A stretch of 64,000 bases of DNA, from assembly GCF_001649575.2 (NCBI RefSeq), contig NC_051434.1, forward strand, positions 7,600,255 through 7,664,254, in the 5' to 3' direction. Position numbers and translations under genes: made by a program. This DNA comes from Kryptolebias marmoratus. Taxonomy: Eukaryota > Chordata > Actinopteri > Cyprinodontiformes > Rivulidae. Below the pieces are notes generated by a model. It did no database searches. It was not told the origin of the DNA and saw nothing but the letters and a program-made list of their open reading frames with translations. Every line of letters begins with the position of its first letter. The first letter of the stretch is position 1. This document shows positions 9,671 through 21,969 of the stretch, piece after piece.

Positions 9671-12600
9671 ATGGAGAGGCTGCTGAGAAAGTGTCGGATC
9701 CAGAACCGACTGGTCAGGGAGTGCATGGCCGAATGTCTCGGAGCTTACGTCCTGATTGTGAGTATCTGTGTGACATGCTGTCACCATATTCAAAGTGTTC
9801 AGCAGTTTCCTTTAAAAGACGAAACTCCTTTAGGTGAAAACTTGGATAACTGTGTAGGACTTTGTCCCGGTTACAAGACACGGTGGGTGAAAGGAGGTGT
9901 AACAACGTGTTGGACAGTTGTTTTAGCCCTAATGACTGTCTCCTCTGCCAGAGCAATAAACATTTACAGAGCAGACCATAAAGCAGGTTAATCAGAAATG
10001 AAGTTAATAAAAAAGCAGCTTGTCTGTGAGAAGAATGTCCTGCTTTAACTGACTGGTGTAAATCTGAACAACAGTTTGTTTTTCAGACATCGTTAAGTTA
10101 TATACTCCTGAAACCACATCTTCTGCTTACAGCTGTTCGGATGTGGCTCTGCAGCCCAGGTGACCACGTCTCAGCAACAAAACGGCCAGTATCTGTCCAT
10201 CAACCTGGGGTTTGCTCTGGGGGTGACGTTCGGGGTGTTTGTGTCCCGCGGAGTCTCAGGTAAGACGCAGACCTTACAGAAAACAGAAGGTAAACACGGC
10301 TGGGTGAACATGTTTGTGTTTAATTTGAATTTAAATCGAATCTGAAGATCTTAGATCTGAATGAACTTGGATAAAAGCCCTGAAATAATCTGCAACAAAA
10401 AATCAGCCAAATATCAGACTAAACTGATGTTTTGTGCATAAAGGAAACTTTATTAAGGAATTCCTGGGTTTAAAACGGACACTTTTTTTTATACCCATCT
10501 CTGCACTGCAACAAAATTCACCCAATTGAATTCACAATAAAGTATATATAAAGGATTACTCAACTGAACTTAATTACTATAAAACAAGCCTAACTTGGTG
10601 CTTTTACAAAACAGGCAGGTACAGAATTAGACATGACATTAAAAAGCAAAAATACCAGAGCGCATAAAAACAAGAATGTAAAACATAAAGTTAACAATAA
10701 AAACAGAATACAATAAATCAGAATATACATAAAATACACAACTGATAGATAAAACTGTGATGTAGTCAGCATAACAGTGATAATTAATATTCTATTTCCT
10801 AATATTTAGCCTAAAAGGACATACAGTACATAAAGAAAACAGAACTGGACTCGTACAGAACCCTGAGGAACGCCATGATTGAGTCTGCTACCTGAAGAGG
10901 ACACATTATAGACATGTGTAATTATATGTATTTACATTGCAAAACTCATTTACTACCTGACAGGAAGCCCGATCTTTCCTCTAGCTTAACAGCCCAAATT
11001 ATTTGCACGACACAGACTACCTGTAACCCTCACTTCATACCAACAGCAACAACGTCTTCATATAAATAAATATTACAACAAAAATCAGTCAAGTTTTTTT
11101 CTCCAAACACTCCCTTTCATGCTTCATGTGTCTCAGATTTGGTTTTTAATCGGCCTTCAGAGGCGTTAAAGCTGCTTCAAAACAAGTAAACAAACCAAGA
11201 TGTTGGACTCTGATACAGAGCAGTGATTCCTGACCCTGGTCCTCGAGGAACACCATCCTGCATGTTTTAGTTGTTTCCCTGCTTTGACACACCTGATTTG
11301 AATGAGTGAGTGATTAACAGGCTTCTGCAGACACTGAAGACATTCCGAAGATCAGGGAAACGATAAAAACATGCATGATGGCTTTATCTATCCCATTCAC
11401 ATTATGAACCTATTTTAACTTGGGTCAGTCAGATAAATCTGGGTTGAAGCAGGCCAAGGCTGCCATCTTGATCCGTTTCTCCTGACTTGTCGAGGTGTTT
11501 TCCACTTCCTGCTCTTTTAAGGAGCATATTGTTTCATTTTAACTCCGTCAGTCCATAAAACGTATTTTTGAGATGCAGCAGGCTTGTTTAGAGGCAAATT
11601 TTTCTGTGGAAGAGGCAACCCCAGCGTACCTGGTACTTACAGAATACATCTTGCTACCAAAAGTCAGGATTCATGAAGCCATCACCCTTAACTAGTTCAA
11701 GTCTCAGACTTCCTTACGTTTCTTGTTGTACAAACTCTTCCAAATTTCTCATATGTGCATGCAAAGTGCATTTAGGATTTTTATTTATTTATTTCCCAAA
11801 TCTTAAGGAATACTGTAGAACAAAACATTGTTGATTTACATCCCATTTTAAACTTTACCATTAATTTATTTATCCTTTTTTCCCCCAAGGTGCTCACCTG
11901 AACCCTGCGGTTACGCTGAGCCTGTGCGCTCTGGGCAGATGTTCGTGGCTCAGACTACCTTTCTACACCTTCTTCCAGGTGCTCGGGTGCTTTCTGGCTG
12001 CAGCCACGGTGGGTCTGCAGTACTACGGTGAGCCTCCCTGCAGTACTTCAGAACTCGCTGCATGTCACCAGTAAACGAGCCGTCCTCAGTGTTGGGCTGA
12101 GCTCATTCCTTTGTTTTTGGGGCTGTACTGGAGGAAAGGGTTACTCTTCAGTTTTGCTGAGCTTCATGTGTTTACAGATGCCATCCAGATGTTCGGCGGG
12201 GGTCAGCTGACGGTGACGGGTCCCACCGCCACAGCAGGAATATTCTCAACCTACCCGGCTGGCTACCTCAGCTTGTGGGGAGGAATTGTTGACCAGGTCA
12301 GTTACTCTTTTATCATTTGATCCCGTGCAGCAGTATAAGACACCCAAATCTGTCAAACTATCGTTTTTTTTCTGTATTTTACTTTTTGTTCCTCAGATAA
12401 TCGGCACCGCTGCCCTGCTGCTGTGCATCCTGGCGGTCGGGGACCAGAGGAACACCTCCATCCCTAACTGCCTCCAGCCGCTCCTGGCCGGAGCGTCGGT
12501 GCTGGTCATCGGCATCTCCATGGGCTCAAACTGCGGCTACGCTCTGAACCCGGCCAGGGACTTTGGACCCCGACTCTTCACTTACATCGCCGGCTGGGGA

Positions 12601-13238
12601 GAAGATGTCTTCAGGTTAGTAGTTTGTCTGATTATCTCATGCTGCGTAAAAGGCAAAGGGCGAACGATCATTTTTTTTGTCATTCTGTTAGCAAAATATC
12701 TCATGAACCAGTAGATGGAATTTAATGAAACTTTTTAGGAAACAATCATTGGATGTGCCTCTAATGCTGATTAACTTTGGAGCCAAATTAACACAAAAAT
12801 GACTAATTCCGTTAATTTTAGGCACTGAGCTACAATTTCTAGCTGAAAGTCAATCACAACACATACTTCAAAGTAAGATTTGACCCAAACTACTTTATTT
12901 CCCAGCATTATATGATGATCTGAGTCTAAAACTCTGGCATGAAAGGCGGCGGGTGATATGCATTCCTTCAAAGAATTTCCTTTTTTTTATTTTCCCCATG
13001 AAATGGACTCAAGTCTGGTGTTTCCTCTGCAAACAGGGCCGGAGGAGGCTGGTGGTGGGTGCCCATCGTCGCCCCCTGCGTCGGCGCGCTGCTGGGGGCT
13101 CTGATCTACGAGCTGCTGGTCGAAGTCCACCATCCTCCCCCTTCGGCTGGGGGCCCGAGCTCAAGCCGGGAGGCTCCCGAGGAGAAAGGGGGAGTGGAAC
13201 TGGAGGGAGTGAAACCAGATGGTGGAAAACCCGTTTAA
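9671..13238 (+). CDS. aqp10: Aquaporin-10, aquaglyceroporin
   Basis: Complete gene of six coding exons: 9671-9757, 10133-10259, 11890-12027, 12178-12296, 12397-12614 and 13037-13238, giving 296 residues (human AQP10 about 301). It is a plasma-membrane channel for water, glycerol and urea, expressed in intestine in mammals and fish. The sequence shows the MIP fold: ECMAECLGAYVLILFGCGS in helix 1, the first NPA in GAHLNPAVTLS (Asn76-Ala78) and the second in GYALNPARDFGPRLF (Asn208-Ala210). The Asp directly after NPAR is the aquaglyceroporin signature that separates AQP3/7/9/10 from water-only aquaporins. Helix 6 contains GGGWWWVPIVAPCVGALLGA, and the C-tail is Pro/Ser/Gly-rich. Order and orientation next to hax1 match human UBAP2L-HAX1-AQP10, which argues for AQP10 rather than AQP3 or AQP9. 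Teleosts have two aqp10 paralogues; which one this is cannot be told here. Confidence 0.95.
10916..11213. repeat. Direct-repeat copy A of the znf687 3'UTR segment
   Basis: About 300 bases that match 14098-14430 in the same orientation, offset by roughly 3.2 kb. Long identical words include ctacctgacaggaagcccga, gacacagactacctgtaacc and actccctttcatgcttcatg. Copy A lacks about 29 bases found in copy B (after ctgtaaccctca). Both ends of similarity are sharp, near gtgtaattatatg on the left and aaccaaga...tggact on the right. It lies in aqp10 intron 2. Confidence 0.9.
11215..11390. mobile_element. Diverged hAT-type MITE
   Basis: Contains ctgaccctggtcctcgagga, catcctgcatgttttagttg, gacacacctgatttgaatga and aacaggcttctgcag. 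These match the better-preserved element at 51668-51858 and a partial relic near 50926. The terminal repeats are too worn to read a target duplication. Non-autonomous, no coding capacity. Confidence 0.7.
12651..12975. repeat. Dispersed repeat, family with ctcatgaaccagtaga core
   Basis: Contains gcaaaatatctcatgaacca, aatgaaactttttaggaaac and gcggcgggtgatatgcattc. The same ordered words recur at about 36085-36385 and 61440-61770, and in reverse orientation at about 50200-50560. It fills most of aqp10 intron 5. Class unknown, no open frame. Confidence 0.7.
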
Positions 13239-13598
13239 GTGACCAACATTAGGAGGGAACTGTCTGTCACTGCACTTTAAAACATGGGCTGGGATTAACT
13301 GCCGATGATCTGATCGCTGCATCTGTTTCAGTCAAATATTTTAGGATTATCATGACATTATTTACCCTTAAACTATCAGTAATTGATCTACTGGAATAGT
13401 TCCTCAGAAGAGGATTGTTGACTTCCTGCTGGTGTTATCGCGCTTATTACAGCTATTTATGGTTATAAACTTTATAGTTTCAGATCATTATGCTACAGCA
13501 TACCTTTAAAGATTACATTTGTTAATTATAAACAGATGGCTTAAAAAAGCCCTCCAAATGACAGAAACTTCAGCCCCCTTTTTGATATCTTTTCCACA

Positions 13599-13604
13599 TT
13601 TATT
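13599..13604 (-). terminator. znf687: Candidate polyadenylation signal, znf687
   Basis: TTTATT on the plus strand (AATAAA on the minus strand), about 1.1 kb beyond the znf687 stop. It lies some 360 bases from the aqp10 stop, so the two genes are tail to tail and their 3' ends may overlap. I see no canonical AATAAA for aqp10 between 13239 and 13598. Confidence 0.5.
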
Positions 13605-14718
13605 TCCAAACAGCACAGAAGTGTATGGCATTTCAGCAAGCAGACCACAACCATGGAAAAGAAAATGATGTGAAACTTCCACTACTGAGCTATATAAATA
13701 TGATATGACATATAAAAAAGATACAAACAGAAGAATTATTTTTTTGTTTTGTTTTCCCCCACTCGTAGGCCTCCATCGTGTGATGCTGAAGGCTGGAAAA
13801 TACAAAAGAAAAGTGAGTACAGCGAGCACTGATCCTGTAGTTAGAAAAGAACCGTCTCAGAGAGATAAACGTTTTGTTTTTCATACACGTTAAGACGACA
13901 ACCCCCTCAGTCTCCTTCTTCGTAATTACAATGTGTAGCTAACTCTGCAGGGGGGCTTTTTTTTGTTTTTTCCATTTTTCTTTTAACCATGAACCAGTTT
14001 TTAGGGAGAAGAAACAAAAAAAGGAAACGGTACGAGTACAAATACTACATATATTCACATTATCATAGCAAGTTACTAAAACCAGAACACTTTCTTAGTG
14101 TAATTATATGTATTTACATGGCAAAACTCATTTACTACCTGACAGGAAGCCCGATCTTTCCTCTAGCTTAACATCACAAGTTATTTGCACGACACAGACT
14201 ACCTGTAACCCTCAGTTTCTCATCGCGTCTCCGTTGCACTAACATCATACCAACAGCAACAACGTTTTCATATAAATAAATATTGCAACATAAAAATCAG
14301 TGTCAATTTTTTTTTTTTCTCCAAACACTCCCTTTCATGCTTCATGTGTCTCAGATTTAGTTTTAATCAGCCTTCAGAGGCGTTAAAGCTGCTTCAAAAC
14401 AAGTAAACAAACCAAGAGGATGGACTTTGAGGCAAGCAGCGTGGATGTGACGTGACGTGGAGGAGTGTAGTGTGAGGTGTGTGTTTTGCAAACAGGCATG
14501 TGGCTACAGTCAGTGCAGAGTGTGAGTGCTGGAAATGTGTTAGACACAGTATGGCTGATAGAAATGTTTTACTCGGGGAAGTGTTTCTGATCAAACATGC
14601 AGTTAGAGGTGCCACAGAGAGTAAAATGCTTCTCGTCGCTTTAAAAGAATCTGCACAGGAGCAGCTGTGGTTCCTCGACATTCGTGTCCTGCAGCCTCAG
14701 CTGACCCACCCCGCCGCC
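13605..14718 (-). other. znf687: znf687 3' untranslated region (inferred)
   Basis: The sequence between the znf687 stop at 14719 and the candidate poly(A) signal has no coding potential. It contains copy B of the segment duplicated in aqp10 intron 2 (14098-14430). The extent is inferred from the position of the signal. Confidence 0.55.
14098..14430. repeat. Direct-repeat copy B, in znf687 3'UTR
   Basis: Counterpart of 10916-11213, same orientation. It carries about 29 additional bases (including catcgcgtctccgttgcact). The flanks of the two copies differ completely. Confidence 0.9.
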
Positions 14719-17700
14719 CTACTGGGGCTTGTCTGTCTTGTGCGCCGTGAGGAAGGCCATGCCGTGGGTCCTGAAGTGCGTGTTGAGGTCAGTCACCTTG
14801 TCGAAACGCCGGCCGCACACCCTGCAGCTCAGGTTCCCGTCTCCGTCCTCCGCCTGCGCCAGGGGGGAGGCGGCGAGGGAGGCGTCCGGGGAGCAGGGGG
14901 CACCGCGCTCGGCGTCGCCCTGGGTGTCGCGCACCCTGTGAGTGATGAAGCGGTGCCTGCCGAGAGAGCCGGCCGACGCGAAGCACACGCCGCACTGCAG
15001 GCACTGGAAGGAAGCGGTGTCGCCGCGGTGTTGCGGGATGTGGCGCTGGAACTCCGCCCCGTCCTCCGTGGAGAAGCCGCAGGGGACGCAGCGGAAAATG
15101 TTGTCTTCCTCCTCTAACTCGCCCGGTGCTGACGACGTGGACGCCACAGAGGCTCTGGTTCTCTTTGCGGGACCGCCGCCGCCGCCACCGCCGCCACCGC
15201 CGCCACCACCATCTTCTGAGGCGTTTTCCTCTTCATCTGCTGCCCTGCCTGCAGGGGGGCCAACTTCACCGTCCTGCTCTGAGGAGCTGCCGGGTCCTTC
15301 TCCTCCTGTAGCTGCACGCTTCCTGGTCAGAGGGGGACCCTGAGGGACAACAATACTTCAGATACTGTGGACTAGTACTGTTTCACAACAAGAAACCACA
15401 TTTTCTGTGGAAACGCTGAGCGCTGAACGACTCCTGAAGAGGCTGAAACTGAACCATCAGAGCTGAAGGTGGCCAAAGTCTCGCTAAAAAGTAAAAAAAA
15501 AAAGTCTGCTGATCTCAACCTATTTCTATGGGGGAAATACTTGTAAATAAAAAAATATTTTCAAAAGTATAAAAGTTACAAACATCAAAAGTCATAGCAG
15601 CTACCTCCTGTACGAGTTGAACTTTTTGATATATGGTTTGGCTAAAACAGCATAAAGTAGGCAGTAAACAGTATCACTGAATCAGTAAAACCAGTCAGCT
15701 CAGAATGATTAAAACGTGATCAGGAGGAAGCACTTCAGAGCGTAAAACCCGACTCACTTGTCCGTCTGTTCTGTGATGAAGCCGGATGTGTTTGTCCAGC
15801 AAGAACCGACTGCCAAATGTGCGTTTGCCTTCTGTGCAAAACCTGAAGAAACACATTGAGAGGTGTTTAAACTCATTAAAATGACTTTTGGAAGATTTAG
15901 AACTCTGCCTTTAAAAACACTTAAAAGAAAATAACACTGATCCTTGTTTCCTGAAAGACTAGACTAAAAAACAATGTAAAACTCTAATACTGCCATCTAG
16001 TGGTCAAAATGAGTTACGTTCACTGGACCAACAACAATTTGGCTTTTTTTTACCCAGAAGTCAAAATGCAAACTATGCAGACATTAGTTGTGACGTAATT
16101 GTTTGTTTTGTTAATTTAATTCCAGGGGAATAATTTAAAATAACAGATGTGCGCCTTTATGCCGAACATGAAACATCTACAGTGACTCACTGGCAGTGGA
16201 AGACTCTTTTGTTGCCCTCATGAATGACACGTTCATGGCGTCGCAGGCTGGAAGATGTGCTGAAGGTGCCTCCGCAGATACGACAGGGGAACTTTGGAGC
16301 AAAGAAACATAAAGGGTTGGTGGTTTCAGACGTAATGAGTCACATTTAGAACTGTGGGAAAACGGCTCACCTTGCCGTGCTCCATCTTCACGTGACTCTG
16401 GTAGTCTTCGTTGTCAGTGAAGGTGGTCTGACACTGAGGGCAGGTCCACTCAGTCGGAGCGCTAGAATGACAGCTACTCCCCCCGGCGGCGGCGGCGGCT
16501 GCAGAGTTTCCTCCCGGAGCCTCGTAGTCCTCATCCCCCTCGTCGTCGTCGTCCTCCTCCTCCTCTTCCTCCTCCTCCTCCTGCTCCCGCCCCCAGTCCT
16601 CGCCGTCAGAGGTGTCGGGCTTCCCGGAGGATTTGGACTTGGAGCCAGAGGGAGTGGACGAGTTGGTCGGGGCGGAGGCGGGGTTCGACGCGTCGGGCTG
16701 AGACTCCTGTTTGGCTGAGACGCCCCTGTGAGCGATCTGAGACAGAAACACGTTTCAGTCATTTATAAACATTCCAAACAGATTCCTCCCAGGGAAAAAT
16801 GACATCTGAGATATAAGAAATGATGCTTTTAGATAAGAAGCCTGGCATTCTAGTTATCTGCTTTAAAAACTTTAAAAATGTTTGTATGTTTTTTATTTTC
16901 CTGTATGTTTTTTGAAGTCTAACTCCTTCTGCTTTGTGCTGTTTTAGCCGGTCATACATCAAAACATTCAGCTCATTCAGTGGATGCAGGCTGTGACTTT
17001 TGGTTAATACATTTAAATCTCAATTCCTGCAAAAACATTGTTTTCTTTGAAATCTGCTTCAACACACTGGCTCTAGTTTTGTCTTCTTATGCTACTTTTC
17101 AATAGCCTTTTGCAGCTTTTAGCTACACTCTTGCTTCTTTTAGCTTCTAGCTAGCATTTTGCTACTGTTAAAATAACCTTTTGCTGTTTGTTTTTACTTT
17201 GAGATAGTGTTTTCATACCTTTAGCTAACCTTTTGCTCCTTTCATTGTTTTAGCTAGTTTTTTTTGCTACTTTTAATCATTTAGCCAGCTTTCTGTTATT
17301 TTTGGTTTTTAGCTACTGTTTTGCTCCTTTTAGCATTTAGCTACAGTTTAGCTTCGACTGTCTTTAACAACTCAGTTTTTTCAACTTCTTCAGCAAAGTC
17401 ATTCAGCCCTCAGCATTCACTGAATCTTCGCAGAAAACGCCATTTCTCCAGCTCTCTGACGAACCGTCTTGCCGCGGTGAAAATGTTCTTGGTACAGAAC
17501 TTAGGACAAGGTCATCGGCGAGGAACCTTGCTAAGGCCGGTCCAAGTGTTGCTGTTTACCTTTTCTGACGCCGCGTTCATTGTAGAAAGCAATGAATGGG
17601 CAACACGTGAAGGCAAAAGGTCAACTGGTTACTGAAGCTGCGAGACACAGGAAACGTTACGGTCTGAAAACACACCTTTATGTGCTCCATCATGGAGCCC

Positions 17701-20700
17701 TTCTGGGCGTAGAGCTTAGTGCAGTCGGGACACTTGAACACGTGCACCTTCTGCTTGGCTAAATGAGTGTCAAAGTGCATATAGAGCAAGGGTTTCTGGG
17801 TAAAAACCGTGTCACACATCACACACTTGTAGATCATCCTAAAAAATGAGAGAAGAAACAAAAAATGAGTTACTAGAGACATTCTCAGAGGTTTTGTTCC
17901 AGGTGGAGGGCGCTCTCGTACTTGGCCTGTCCTCCGGTCAGAGTCGGGTGCTGGGTGCTGATGTGGCTCTGGGCGCTGGGGGAAGACTTGAAGGCCATGG
18001 GGCAGCTGGGACACTTGTGGAAGACCTCGCAGTGAGCTGTCTGAATGTGGGACTTGATGGAGTTCAACCCTCCGAACACGACCTGGCAGCTCGAGCACCT
18101 TGAAGCAAAACGGGACAGTTTCTCTTTGATGGATTTTATGCTTTTTTTTAAATGCTGGTTGACTTTTTGGGCCTTTCAAACAGAACATGAACAGCAACAC
18201 ATTGATATTTTTACCTACTTTTAACAAAAAATGTTCTGATGCTGTCTCCTAAAGAACAACGGTCCTGTTAGCGATGTCTTTTTTTCCTCTTAATGTATAA
18301 ATAGAAGTGATGTTTTCACACCTGTAGCCAATGCGCCTGGCGAAATGCAGACAGGCCTCCTCCAGGTGGGTCTGGAAGCTCGCCTGCCGCGCGATTCCGC
18401 CACATTCAGGACACACGTGTGGAGCTTTGTGTTTGTGGATCCTCTGGTGGGCGGACACGGCGCACGAGTTGGGGAGCATCATGGGAGGCGAGCACTGGGT
18501 ACATGTCTGCAAGACAAAACAAAAAAAAATAAACGAGAGACTTGAGCGACTACATCATACCATCATCCACGCACGGCGTCCTCGCGCCAAAACTCACCGA
18601 GTTAGGAGCTCCTCTGATCTGCTGGAAATGGGTGACCAGCTCCGTCTTGCCGGAGAACTGTGTTTGGCACTCTGGACATTTGAAGTTGTTGTACTGCAGC
18701 CCCTCGGCCTTTTTGCAGGGCAGCGGCATCAGCGCCTGGGGGCCCTGAGGCGCGCGGCGGACGGTCCGGGGCGGAGCTGTCGCGGGACACGACGCGTCCT
18801 TCATGGGGCTGGAGTTGGCAGTGGGACCCCCTGGTGTGGCGGAGGGAGAGGAGACTGGAGGAGAGGACGAAGAGGTGAGCAGGCCTGGTCAGCCAAAAAG
18901 GTGGAGAACGGAGGAGACAAACGGGGGTCACACATCAAAACGGATTTACAGAATTTAATTTAAAACGGTTAAATTTAAAAAACGCTTTAATAGGAATTAT
19001 TTGTAAATTAGCAAAAGGAAACAAAAACGAAATCCAACCAAAAGTGACTTTTTTCATAATTTTTATTTTGCAAACTGAATTTTTATTATTTTTTTTGGCA
19101 CTTTAGTCCTTTTCACAGGACCAAAAACAAATATTTAATAAACTAAACCATTAAAAGTATTCACTGTAATTTCATAAAGTTGGGTCATAAAAAAAACAAC
19201 TAATTCCCACAATTTTTTTTCCTCATATTAATGGTTAATGCGTTTTTAAATTTAAAATTTTAAGCAAAATTTGAAAACTTTTGCCAACTATAACTTGTTT
19301 GTTTACCTACGGAAACAGCCGAAGTGACTGAAAATCGTTCAACAATGGAAGAGCCGTTAGGGAAGGAGAAATCCAACAATTTTGATATATTGGTATGAAA
19401 TTAACGCTCAGATATGTGGAGTCTAATATGCGAATTAAAGTGCTTCATTTACATTGAGTGCGTACCCGCGTTTCAGCATTGCATATTAATATCTCTGGAA
19501 AACCACAGAGGAAAACTCCTTCAAACTGCACCATGCAGGGGAGCTCAGAAGAACCTTTTCCTGCCTGAGTTCACAGTTTCCAGTGACTACCTTTAAGAGC
19601 AAAAATGATGAAAAGCTCCACCTCAACTCACCACCGATTGGCGTTATGTCCTGCTGCCCGATCATCTGCTCTACGGTGACGGGCCTCATGACCAGATGTG
19701 AGCACTGCATGACCAGCCCCCGTTCCTTGTGCTCCCTGGCGTGCAGCAGCAGGCTGCACTTGTTGAAGAACGCCAGCCTCTTAGCGCAGTGGTTGCAGGT
19801 CACCTCGATGCGGAGCGACCGGCGGTCATAGTGTCGCGCCAGGCTGCGCTCCAGGGCGAAGGCATCGCCGCACTCGAGGCAGCGGTAGCCCGTGGCGGGG
19901 AGTGGAAGACCCCACTCGGGGGGCAGGGGAGCCGAGAGGTCGGGCTTGTAGCTCGGCAAAAGGTTCTTGCTGTTCAGGATTTTGTTGAACGCTTCCACCA
20001 GGCTCGACTGGCTCCGGGAGATGACGGCTCCCGTGCTGTTGACGATGGAGGCAGGTTTGTTTGGCTGGAGCGTGCTGCCTATGATGGCGCCACTACCTCC
20101 GTTAGCTGATTTGTTGGTGGCTGTGCGGACATTTATCCCACCAGCAGCCACAGAGAACTTGGGGGAGGAGGTCACCGCCGGTGTCGCAGGCAGGGCAGCG
20201 GATTTAGTGATGCTGACAGCGGCGGCAGAGACCTTCACCTTCTCAGAGGAAGCCATTTTGTTCTGGACCTTTGTGGCAGCGGCAAGCATGACGCTGCTCG
20301 CTGCGAGCGTAGAAACGGGCAGCGCATTGAGAGCGCTTACTTTCTGGGAAGATGTCATGTGACCCGGAGAGGCTTCAGGTTTTTGACTTTTGTTTGCTGG
20401 TGTCTTCTGATCCCCGGTTTGAGCTTTCGGGTCCAAGCCTTTCCCTCCAGCGCCACCTTTTGGCGCCACTCTCGTCACAGTTCTGGTGATTCCACCTGTG
20501 GAAGTTTTAATAGTTTTTATTCTGACTTTAAGGGGGCGGGACGGAGCTCCGGAGGGAACAGGTGGAGCGCTGCTTTTCTCTTCTTCGTCGGTGGATAGGC
20601 GTTTTGACTTGCCATCGTCCGCCTCCGTGTTTTCCTCACCTGTTTCCATATTTTCTCCCTTATCAGCTTTGCCATCAACCATCCTATCGATCCCGTTCCC

Positions 20701-21969
20701 GACCTCCATCTCTTCCTCCTCGTCTTTCGGCTCCCGCAGCTCCGAGGGCAGTGGCGTGGAGGCCACGGCGGGACTGGAACATCTCTTGGCCGTGGCCTGA
20801 GCTGCTGAATTCGGTGTCTCCGGTTCTGGACTCTCCGGTGAATCCCTCTCTTCGATCACGTGCTCCGGGTGTCTCTCCTCCACCTGGGGACTCTCGGTGG
20901 AGCCGGACTGCGGGGCCGATGAAGTCAGAGACGATCCTGAAGGAGTGTCGCCGGGTTTAGGTTGAGATGCGGCGGAGGACGTTGGCTGCGCCGAGACAGG
21001 ATCAGACTTGTAGCGTCGGCTCAGCTGAGTGCAGGTCGGCGAGTCGGGGTTCTCCTGGATCACCAGCGGACTCCCCAGGTCAGCATCAGAATCCTCCTCC
21101 TCCACCTGGTGGTGCTGGAATCCGGCAGTGCCGCTTTTGGGAGCTCCGTTAAAGGGCTGGGATGAGTGCAGCGGGTGTGACGAGGGCGCAGAAGGCGGAG
21201 CTGAAAGCAGGGGCTTGGAAGGTGGGAAAAAAGGTAAGGATAGTCCCACAGGCCCACCAGCAGCCAGGGGGGGCGACCCCGCCGACAGAGAGGAAGACGT
21301 AGGTAAAGATGCTTTGACCCCATCTGCCCTTTCTTGACCCGTGTCCTGCTGCTGTTGGTGTTGCTGCTGCAGAAGCTGCATCTTTCTGGCCCGGCCCACA
21401 GGATCTCCAGAACCCTGCGCCACGAGTGGCTTAAGTCTGTTGAAAATGTTGGCGCCCTGCTTGTGGGACTTCGCCGTACTGGCACCAGCTGCTTCTGCGG
21501 ACACTTTAGGGGTGCTCATGGACCAGGGCGCACCGTTAGACTGGACCTGGCTGAGGGGGAGTGGCGTGGAGACGCCAGACGCTCCAAAGCCGTTGTGATT
21601 GAGTGCGTCGGAATCCGCCATCCCGGGAGCACACGCTCCAAGTCGAGGACCCACATCCGGCCCTGCGATCACATCGATGGGGTGCTGGTCTGTCTCCCCC
21701 TCTCCTCCGTCCACTGTCTCGTGACGGACTTTGTTCTTCACGATCACGCTCACAATCGAGGTGTCCGCCTGGGGGTCCGAGGGACTTGGCGGTCTCAGGG
21801 ATGACCCGACGCCCACCACGTTTTCCGGCTTTCCCAGAGGTGCCCCCGCAGCGCCGTGGGGGCCTTCCGCTTCATCGGGGGCGGACTGGATGGCCTCCTT
21901 GGCATCTATGTCTGGGATATCGAACGCTGCCAGTAGGTCATCAAAATCTGGGGTCTTCATGTCCCCCAT
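14719..21969 (-). CDS. znf687: ZNF687, C2H2 zinc-finger protein (ZNF592/ZNF687 family)
   Basis: Complete coding region on the minus strand in nine exons: 21969-19632, 18884-18598, 18506-18322, 18098-17922, 17838-17676, 16736-16371, 16291-16191, 15842-15758 and 15339-14719. They give 1440 residues. ZNF687 is a nuclear protein of the Z3/ZMYND8 complex; human mutations cause a form of Paget disease of bone. The start [20 protein letters not shown] is the family hallmark. The first exon encodes a long disordered, Ser/Pro-rich, acidic region and then the first fingers ([10 protein letters not shown]... and [12 protein letters not shown]...). Later exons carry further C2H2 fingers: [88 protein letters not shown] and SCRVCGRRF. 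An acidic Glu/Asp tract (exon 6) and a Gly tract (last exon) interrupt them. Location beside psmd4 supports ZNF687 over ZNF592. Confidence 0.94.
15172..15214 (-). repeat. znf687: GCC/ACC trinucleotide repeat encoding poly-Gly in znf687
   Basis: An imperfect (gcc)n/(acc)n run in the last znf687 exon, read on the minus strand as about 13 glycines between ASEDG and PAKRTRAS. It is a candidate length-variable coding microsatellite. Confidence 0.85.
17090..17360. repeat. Degenerate tandem repeat of tttagct / ttttgctact words
   Basis: Irregular repetition of about 25-40 base units built from ttttagcta, ttttgctact and cttttagc, lying in a znf687 intron. Its reverse complement resembles the word content at 3545-3700. 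No coding function. Confidence 0.6.

Larger units (their letters stand above)
10260..11889 (+). other. aqp10: aqp10 intron 2, repeat-rich
   Basis: The longest aqp10 intron. It holds an A-rich stretch (about 10590-10860), the copy of the znf687 3'UTR segment (10916-11213) and, directly adjoining, a diverged hAT-type MITE (about 11215-11390). No coding exon is visible. It ends in a long T/C tract before the AG acceptor at 11888-11889. Confidence 0.6.

Noticed and set aside
14479..15117. 212-codon plus-strand ORF opposite the znf687 last exon
   Set aside because: It is antisense to confirmed zinc-finger coding sequence and its composition follows from that strand.
17090..17360. CRISPR-like array or true satellite
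   Set aside because: Units are irregular in length and sequence, there are no spacers, and the genome is eukaryotic.
17321..17635. 104-codon plus-strand ORF in a znf687 intron
   Set aside because: It starts within the degenerate tttagct repeat; no homology and no regulatory context.
21334..21804. Plus-strand ORFs of up to 156 codons across the large znf687 exon
   Set aside because: They are antisense shadows of the long Ser/Pro-rich minus-strand exon; no homology or splice context of their own.
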